Source of the DNA: Ectopseudomonas mendocina
GTDB lineage: Bacteria; Pseudomonadota; Gammaproteobacteria; Pseudomonadales; Pseudomonadaceae
DNA length: 64,000 nt
Direction of reading: 5' to 3'
NCBI RefSeq assembly: GCF_007049795.1
Contig: NZ_SCFY01000022.1
Location: 1 to 64,000 of the forward strand
The notes below the pieces were generated by a model. It did no database searches and was not told the origin of the DNA. It saw only the letters and a list, made by a program, of their open reading frames with translations. Below are positions 59,145 to 64,000 of this stretch, in pieces. Within the stretch, counting starts at the first letter, position 1, and each line of letters begins with the position of its first letter. The translations under genes and the position numbers were made by a program.

Positions 59145-60326
59145 TTACTCGCGCTCGATGGCCAGCGCCACACCCTGGCCGCCACCGATGCACAGCGTGG
59201 CAAGGCCTTTCTTGGCATCGCGGCGGATCATTTCGTGCAGCAGGCTGACCAGCACACGGCAGCCCGAGGCACCAATCGGGTGGCCGAGGGCGATGGCGCC
59301 GCCGTTGACGTTGACCTTGTCGGCATCCCAACCCAGCTCCTGGCCGACCGACAGCGCCTGAGCGGCGAAGGCCTCGTTGGCTTCGATCAGATCGAGGTCG
59401 GCCAGGCTCCAGCCGGCCTTGTCCAGGCAACGGCGGGTAGCCGATACCGGGGCGATGCCCATGATCGCCGGATCGACACCGGCATTGGCATAGCCAGTGA
59501 TCTTCGCCAGTACCGGCAGACCCAGCGCCTGCGCTTTGGCTGCGCTCATCAGCAGCACGGCAGCGGCGCCGTCGTTGAGGCTGGAGGCGTTGCCGGCGGT
59601 GACGCTGCCGTCCTTCTTGAATGCGGGTTTGAGCTTGGCCAGGGATTCGGCGGTGGTGCCGGCGCGTGGCTGCTCGTCACGAGCGAAGGCGATCGGGTCG
59701 CCCTTGCGCTGCGGGATCAGCACTGGAGTGATTTCAGCGTCGAAGCGACCGGCCTCGATGGCAGCCACGGCCTTTTGTTGCGATGCAGCGGCGAAGGCGT
59801 CCTGGGCTTCACGGCTAATGCCGTACTTCTCCACCAGATTCTCGGCGGTGATGCCCATGTGGTAGTCGTTGAAGGCATCCCACAGGCCGTCGACGATCAT
59901 GCTGTCGAGCATCTGTGCGTGACCCATGCGCAGACCGGTGCGGGCTTTGGGCAGCACGTAGGGCGCCAGGCTCATATTCTCCATGCCGCCGGCGATGATC
60001 ACCTCGGCGTCGCCGCAGCGAATGGCCTGGGTGGCCAGGTGCAGGGCTTTCAGGCCCGAGCCGCAGACCTTGTTCAGGGTCATGGCAGGTACGGCATGGG
60101 GCAGGCCGGCGTGGATGGCGGCCTGGCGTGCGGGGTTCTGGCCACTGCCAGCGGTGAGCACCTGGCCGAGAATGACTTCATCGACCTGGGCGGCGTCGAG
60201 GCCGGTTTGCTCCAGCAGGCGCTTGATGACGATGGCGCCGAGTTCCGGCGCGGGGATGTCGGCCAGGCTGCCCTGGAAGCTGCCGATGGCGGTGCGGGTG
60301 GCGGCGACGATGACGACGTCTTGCAT
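59145..60326 (-). CDS. atoB: Acetyl-CoA C-acetyltransferase (thiolase)
   Basis: Condenses or cleaves acetoacetyl-CoA. The 393-residue thiolase has the acyl-accepting cysteine in NKVCGSGLKALH, the VNVNGGAIALGHPIGASG block with the catalytic His, and the second Cys in LCIGGGQG near the C-terminus. ATG 60326 starts MQDVVIVAATRTAIGSFQG, typical of the family; upstream in-frame sequence has no role. With the CoA-transferase genes it forms a ketone-body/acetoacetate degradation route. It follows the B-subunit gene after a REP-containing gap. Confidence 0.94.
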   Translation of the reverse strand: MQDVVIVAATRTAIGSFQGSLADIPAPELGAIVIKRLLEQTGLDAAQVDEVILGQVLTAGSGQNPARQAAIHAGLPHAVPAMTLNKVCGSGLKALHLATQAIRCGDAEVIIAGGMENMSLAPYVLPKARTGLRMGHAQMLDSMIVDGLWDAFNDYHMGITAENLVEKYGISREAQDAFAAASQQKAVAAIEAGRFDAEITPVLIPQRKGDPIAFARDEQPRAGTTAESLAKLKPAFKKDGSVTAGNASSLNDGAAAVLLMSAAKAQALGLPVLAKITGYANAGVDPAIMGIAPVSATRRCLDKAGWSLADLDLIEANEAFAAQALSVGQELGWDADKVNVNGGAIALGHPIGASGCRVLVSLLHEMIRRDAKKGLATLCIGGGQGVALAIERE

Positions 60327-60357
60327 GGGAAATCCTCTGGGTGCGGTAGGACGGAGA

Positions 60358-60383
60358 GCTTCGCGGATGAATCCGCTCCTACA
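60358..60383. repeat. Half REP element between CoA-transferase B and thiolase
   Basis: GCTTCGCGGATGAATCCGCTCCTACA is a single REP copy in the 136-base gap. Confidence 0.6.
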
Positions 60384-60462
60384 GGGAGTGCAGCAGATAA
60401 CACCAAATAAAAACACCCCGCAAAACGCCAGGCGTGGTGGCGTTTGCAGGGCGGTAGACAAC

Positions 60463-61119
60463 CTAGAACTGCATTTCCGGCACGTGTTCGGGGACGATCA
60501 GCTTGCCGGCAGTCTTGGCGACGATTTCCTCGACGCTCACGCCCGGTGCGCGTTCGCGCAGGATGAAGGCGCCGTTCTCGATCTCCAGGTAGGCCAGGTC
60601 GGTCAGCACCTTGCGGATGCAGCCGCAGCCGGTCAGCGGCAGGCTGCAATGTTCCAGCAGCTTGGATTCGCCGTCTTTCGAAGCGTGGGTCATGGTGACG
60701 ATGATGTTGTCGGCGCCGGCCACCAGATCCATGGCGCCGCCCATGCCCTTGACCAGCTTGCCGGGGATCATCCACGAGGCGATGTTGCCGTTAACGTCCA
60801 CCTCGAAGGCGCCGAGCACGGTCAGGTCGACATGGCCGCCACGGATCATGGCGAAGGATTGTGCCGAGTCGAAGATCGCTGCGCCCTTGATCGCGGTGAC
60901 GGTCTGCTTGCCGGCGTTGATCATGTCGGCGTCCACTTCGTCTTCAGTGGGGAAGGCGCCCATGCCGAGCAGGCCGTTCTCCGACTGCAGCATCACCTGC
61001 ATGCCCTCGGGCACGTAGTTGGCCACCAGGGTGGGGATGCCGATGCCGAGGTTGACGTAGAAGCCGTCCTGCAACTCGCGGGCGACGCGCTGGGCCATTT
61101 GTTCACGGGTAAGAGCCAT
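60463..61119 (-). CDS. atoA: 3-oxoacid CoA-transferase subunit B
   Basis: Beta subunit of a succinyl-CoA:3-ketoacid or acetoacetyl-CoA transferase, 218 residues. The catalytic glutamate sits in the SENGLLGMG block, and IGIPTLVANYVPEGM opens the substrate domain. Its start follows the A-subunit stop by 11 bases. In P. aeruginosa the syntenic pair is DhcAB (dehydrocarnitine CoA-transferase, carnitine catabolism), so the true acceptor may be dehydrocarnitine or acetoacetate. Confidence 0.92.
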   Translation of the reverse strand: MALTREQMAQRVARELQDGFYVNLGIGIPTLVANYVPEGMQVMLQSENGLLGMGAFPTEDEVDADMINAGKQTVTAIKGAAIFDSAQSFAMIRGGHVDLTVLGAFEVDVNGNIASWMIPGKLVKGMGGAMDLVAGADNIIVTMTHASKDGESKLLEHCSLPLTGCGCIRKVLTDLAYLEIENGAFILRERAPGVSVEEIVAKTAGKLIVPEHVPEMQF

Positions 61120-61130
61120 GGTCTTTCTCC

Positions 61131-61829
61131 TCAGGCGCGCAGCGTGCGTTTTTCGATGCGTTTCTCGAAGCTGCCGCAGATCAGCCGGTCGACGTAGATG
61201 CCGGGGGTATGAACCTGCGTGGGGTCGAGTTCACCGGGCTCGACGATCTCTTCGACCTCGACCACTGTGATGCGCCCGGCGGTGGCGACCACCGGGTTGA
61301 AGTTCTGCGCGGTGTGGCGGTAGACCACGTTACCGAAGTGGTCGGCCTTCCAGCCTTTGACGATGGCGAAGTCGCCGGTGATGGCCGGTTCGAGGATGTA
61401 GTTGCGGCCATTGATCTCGCGCGCTTCCTTGCCTTCGGCGACCGGGGTGCCGTAGCCGGTGGCGGTGAAGAACGCGGGGATGCCGGCGCCGCCAGCGCGC
61501 AGCTTCTCGGCCAGGGTGCCTTGTGGGGTCAGTTCGACTTCCAGCTCGCCGGAGAGCAGTTGCTGCTCGAACAGGGCGTTCTCGCCGACGTAGGAGGCGA
61601 TCATCTTGCGGATCTGCCGGTCTTCCAGCAGCACGCCGAGGCCGAAACCGTCGACACCGCAGTTGTTGGACACCACGGTCAGATCGCGCACGCCGCGACG
61701 ACGGATCTCGGCGATCAGGTTCTCGGGGATGCCACACAGGCCGAAACCGCCGGCCAGCACAGTCATACCGTCCTGCAGGCCGTCCAGGGCTTCTGCATAG
61801 CTGCCGACGCGTTTGTCGAGTCCGCTCAT
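61131..61829 (-). CDS. atoD: 3-oxoacid CoA-transferase subunit A
   Basis: Alpha subunit of the same transferase, 232 residues, with LAGGFGLCGIPENLI (CoA-binding loop) and LRAGGAGIPAFFTATG near the substrate site. It is the first gene of the minus-strand cluster (A, B, thiolase, transporter), divergent from a LysR regulator, whose binding site should lie in the 106-base gap. The order resembles dhcR-dhcA-dhcB-atoB of P. aeruginosa as I recall. Confidence 0.92.
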   Translation of the reverse strand: MSGLDKRVGSYAEALDGLQDGMTVLAGGFGLCGIPENLIAEIRRRGVRDLTVVSNNCGVDGFGLGVLLEDRQIRKMIASYVGENALFEQQLLSGELEVELTPQGTLAEKLRAGGAGIPAFFTATGYGTPVAEGKEAREINGRNYILEPAITGDFAIVKGWKADHFGNVVYRHTAQNFNPVVATAGRITVVEVEEIVEPGELDPTQVHTPGIYVDRLICGSFEKRIEKRTLRA

Positions 61830-61935
61830 TAGAGGCTGCCTCTTTTGTTGTTATCTGGGGTGAGACCAAGCTTCTGCGCTATGGGCTTATTTGTTAAGTT
61901 TGTTTTTCCTCTTGATTGATCAGGTAAATAAATCA

Positions 61936-62823
61936 ATGACCGTCAAGCAGCTACGCGCCTTTCTCGCCGTGGCGCAGAGCCTGAGCTTCGCCCAGGCCTG
62001 CGAGCGCCTGCATCTGTCGCAGCCAGCACTGAGCCTGGCGATCAAGAACTTGGAGCAATCGCTCGGCGGCCAGTTGCTGGTGCGCACCACCCGCAGCGTG
62101 GCGCTGACGCCGGAAGGCGAGACGCTGTTGCCGATCGCCGTGCGCCTGCTGGCCGATTGGGACAACGCCGAGGACCTGCTGCGTCAGCACTTCACCCTGC
62201 AGATGGGCAAGGTGGCGGTGGCGGCCATGCCGTCGTTCGCCGGCAACCGTCTGCCGGCGGCGCTGCGCGCCTTCCGCGATGCCTACCCACGAGTCAACGT
62301 GGCGGTGCACGACGTGATCAACGAACAGGTGATGGAGATGGTGCGCGACGGTCGCGTCGAGCTGGGCATCGCCTTCGAACCAACGACACTGGATGGTTTG
62401 CAGTTCACTCCCCTGTACGAGGACCGTTTCGTCGCCGTGGTGCCGGTCGCCAGCGAGTTGGCCGAGCAGTCCTCGCTGACCTGGGCGCAGTTGCTGGAAC
62501 AACCCTTCATCACCCTGCAACGGCCCTCGGCGGTGCGTTTGCTACTGGAAGACAGCGTGACCGCCAGCCACGGCAAGCTACCGGTGGCGTTCGAGAGTCA
62601 TCAGTTGGTGACGGTCGGGCGCATGGTTGCCGAAGGCCTCGGCGTCAGCGCCGTGCCGCAACTGTGCCGGCAGCAGATGGAAGAACTCGGCGCCCGCTGC
62701 CTGCCGCTGAGCGAGCCGAAGGTGTCGCGCCGTGTTGGCCTGCTGCACCAGGCCGGGCATCAACTGTCCAGCGCGGCGCAGGCGTTGAGTGAGACCCTGC
62801 TTGGGATGGCTAGAACCGGATAA
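61936..62823 (+). CDS. LysR-family regulator of the CoA-transferase cluster
   Basis: A 295-residue LysR protein: MTVKQLRAFLAVAQSLSFAQACERLHLSQPALSLAIKNLE is the helix-turn-helix region, and the effector domain (about 90-290) is complete. ATG 61936 is preferred; an upstream in-frame start would add a leader rich in hydrophobic residues. Divergent from the 3-oxoacid CoA-transferase genes, it is the likely activator of that operon, similar in position to DhcR in P. aeruginosa. The effector is unknown. Confidence 0.87.
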   Translation: MTVKQLRAFLAVAQSLSFAQACERLHLSQPALSLAIKNLEQSLGGQLLVRTTRSVALTPEGETLLPIAVRLLADWDNAEDLLRQHFTLQMGKVAVAAMPSFAGNRLPAALRAFRDAYPRVNVAVHDVINEQVMEMVRDGRVELGIAFEPTTLDGLQFTPLYEDRFVAVVPVASELAEQSSLTWAQLLEQPFITLQRPSAVRLLLEDSVTASHGKLPVAFESHQLVTVGRMVAEGLGVSAVPQLCRQQMEELGARCLPLSEPKVSRRVGLLHQAGHQLSSAAQALSETLLGMARTG

Positions 62824-62958
62824 ACCACTAACGAGTTAGTATATTTTTTAAGTATTAATCTGAGATTATTTATATATTTTAAATCTCGATTGGTTGTCTT
62901 TAGCATCTTCATGCCAGTTGCCTGGTAGCTAACAACAACAATGAATCGAGGCATAAAA

Positions 62959-64000
62959 ATGATACGACCCACCTCGCGTCTGACCGCTCTTGTCGTAGCG
63001 GGCAGTTCCCTCACCTTTCCCGTCGTCACCAGCGCCGCCTTCTTTGAGGACAGCAAGGCCACGGTCGAGCTACGCAACTTCTACATGAACCATGACTTTC
63101 GTCAGGACGGCGCCAGTCAGTCCAAGAGAGACGAGTGGGCACAGGGCTTTCTGCTCAACTATCAGTCCGGCTTCACCGAAGGGCCGATAGGTTTCGGTGT
63201 TGATGCGTTGGGGCTGCTTGGTCTTAAGTTGGACTCCGGTCCCGATCGCCAGGGTACCGGCCTGCTGCCGAGTGGCGATGAGAAGGCACCGGATGACTAC
63301 AGTCAGCTGGGGTTTACGGCCAAGGCTCGCGTATCCAAGAGCACGCTTCATGTTGGCACGCTGATTCCGAAGTTGCCGACCGTGCTACCCAGTGACTCTC
63401 GTTTGCTGCCGCAAACTTTTCGTGGTGCCCAGTTGCAGTCACGAGAAATCGATGGCCTGACCTTGGATTTCGGTCAGTTGACGCAGAACAGTCTGCGCAA
63501 CACCAGTGCGTCTGAGGACATGCTGGTCGCCGGTAAAGGCATTCGTGGCGGGCAGGCCAGTGATGAATTCAACTTCGGCGGTGCCAGTTACAAATGGTCG
63601 AAGAACCTGACAACTGCCTACAACTACGGTCATCTGGATCAGAACTACAGACAGCACATCGTCAATCTGCGACATCGTTTGCCTATCATGGACGGACATT
63701 CGTTCGACAGTGATATCCGTTATGCCCGCTCCACCAGCGACGGCAACAGCAATGTCGATAACACCGCTGTAGGTGCCAAGTTCACTTACAACCTCAATAG
63801 CCATTCATTCGCTGTCGCGTATCAGAAAATGAGCGGTGATACCGGTTTCCCGCATATCGAGGGAACCAACTCCTTCCTCGTCAACTACGTGATGATCTCG
63901 GCAGATTTTGCCAGCCCCGAGGAGCGCTCCTGGCAGGTGCGCTACGACTACGATTTCGCCGCGTTGGGGCTGCCTGGCCTGACGTTCATGACGCGCTATA
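62959..64000 (+). CDS. OprD-family outer-membrane porin, 3' end outside the window
   Basis: The open frame runs from ATG 62959 to the window edge without a stop, about 347 residues. A signal peptide ends near TSA (about residue 26), followed by the OprD-family start FFEDSKATVELRNFYMNHDF and a beta-barrel with many short hydrophilic loops. OprD-type porins admit amino acids, peptides or aromatic acids and are usually 400 to 450 residues, so about 70 to 90 remain outside. GAGG (62948-62951) lies about 8 bases upstream; an in-frame ATG at 62941 has no ribosome site. Confidence 0.87.
   Translation, partial: MIRPTSRLTALVVAGSSLTFPVVTSAAFFEDSKATVELRNFYMNHDFRQDGASQSKRDEWAQGFLLNYQSGFTEGPIGFGVDALGLLGLKLDSGPDRQGTGLLPSGDEKAPDDYSQLGFTAKARVSKSTLHVGTLIPKLPTVLPSDSRLLPQTFRGAQLQSREIDGLTLDFGQLTQNSLRNTSASEDMLVAGKGIRGGQASDEFNFGGASYKWSKNLTTAYNYGHLDQNYRQHIVNLRHRLPIMDGHSFDSDIRYARSTSDGNSNVDNTAVGAKFTYNLNSHSFAVAYQKMSGDTGFPHIEGTNSFLVNYVMISADFASPEERSWQVRYDYDFAALGLPGLTFMTRY

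Noticed and set aside
1..64000. CRISPR array, prophage, integrative element, tRNA or rRNA genes
   Set aside because: No regular spacer repeats, no integrase or phage structural genes, no cloverleaf or rRNA-like stretch seen on reading both strands.

Overview
The window is a chromosomal segment of a Pseudomonas, most likely of the P. mendocina/P. oleovorans/P. alcaligenes neighbourhood. The evidence is GC-rich codon use throughout, many Pseudomonas-type REP palindromes, and gene blocks that match P. aeruginosa order as I remember it: prmC-moeB-murI-pagL, hemH-MFS, lpd3 with a TetR/SDR/thioesterase group, arcDABC, olsBA-usp-acpH-arsR-xenB, and a CoA-transferase/thiolase block. No rRNA, tRNA, CRISPR, prophage or intact insertion sequence was seen.

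Layout. 0.2-3.3 kb: prmC, moeB, murI, pagL (translation, cofactor, cell wall, lipid A). 3.4-7.9 kb: a LysR regulator, an HPP-CBS membrane protein, an orphan cbb3 oxidase subunit CcoN with a small membrane partner, and a cysteine-cluster protein. 8.1-18.9 kb: a light/photo-oxidative stress region. A nine-gene, almost gapless minus-strand operon (DUF523/DUF1722 protein, MerR/LitR-like regulator, CPD photolyase, NTF2-like protein, SDR, flavin amine oxidase, DUF1365, cyclopropane-type fatty-acid synthase, DUF2878) lies beside a renalase-like flavoprotein and a divergent TIGR01777-hemH pair. Three exact copies of T(G/A)TACA-N12-TGTA(C/T)A, the operator I recall for the class II LitR of P. putida, sit at the two promoter regions. 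20-30 kb: transporters, a lipoprotein, a PhnA-like zinc-ribbon protein, a class I amidotransferase, a Tsx-like porin, then a decaying SDR-TetR-thioesterase group next to lpd3.

29.6-35 kb: the arginine deiminase operon arcDABC plus a DUF5064 gene, with two FNR/ANR-like sites upstream and strong hairpins in the arcA-arcB and arcB-arcC gaps. 35.3-39.2 kb: trifunctional putA with candidate PutA operators upstream. 39.8-41.8 kb: argO, an ACT-domain gene and divergent argP. 42-46.6 kb: an epimerase, a coiled-coil membrane protein, xenB with its ArsR repressor (pyeR-like, with a clear operator), and acpH. 46.8-57.6 kb: a P2-type ATPase divergent from a tandem universal stress protein, the ornithine-lipid genes olsB/olsA, an unassigned protein, an oxygen-sensing di-iron protein with an ANR-like box, a MITE-like hairpin element, a serine hydrolase pair, YceI, and a ClsB-like phospholipase D. 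57.6-64 kb: short-chain acyl transporter, thiolase, both 3-oxoacid CoA-transferase subunits with a divergent LysR regulator, and an OprD-family porin cut off by the window end.

Two regulatory themes stand out: light/photo-oxidation (LitR-type sites controlling membrane-lipid and DNA repair genes, possibly heme synthesis too) and low oxygen (ANR-type sites before arcD, the universal stress gene and the di-iron oxygen-binding protein).
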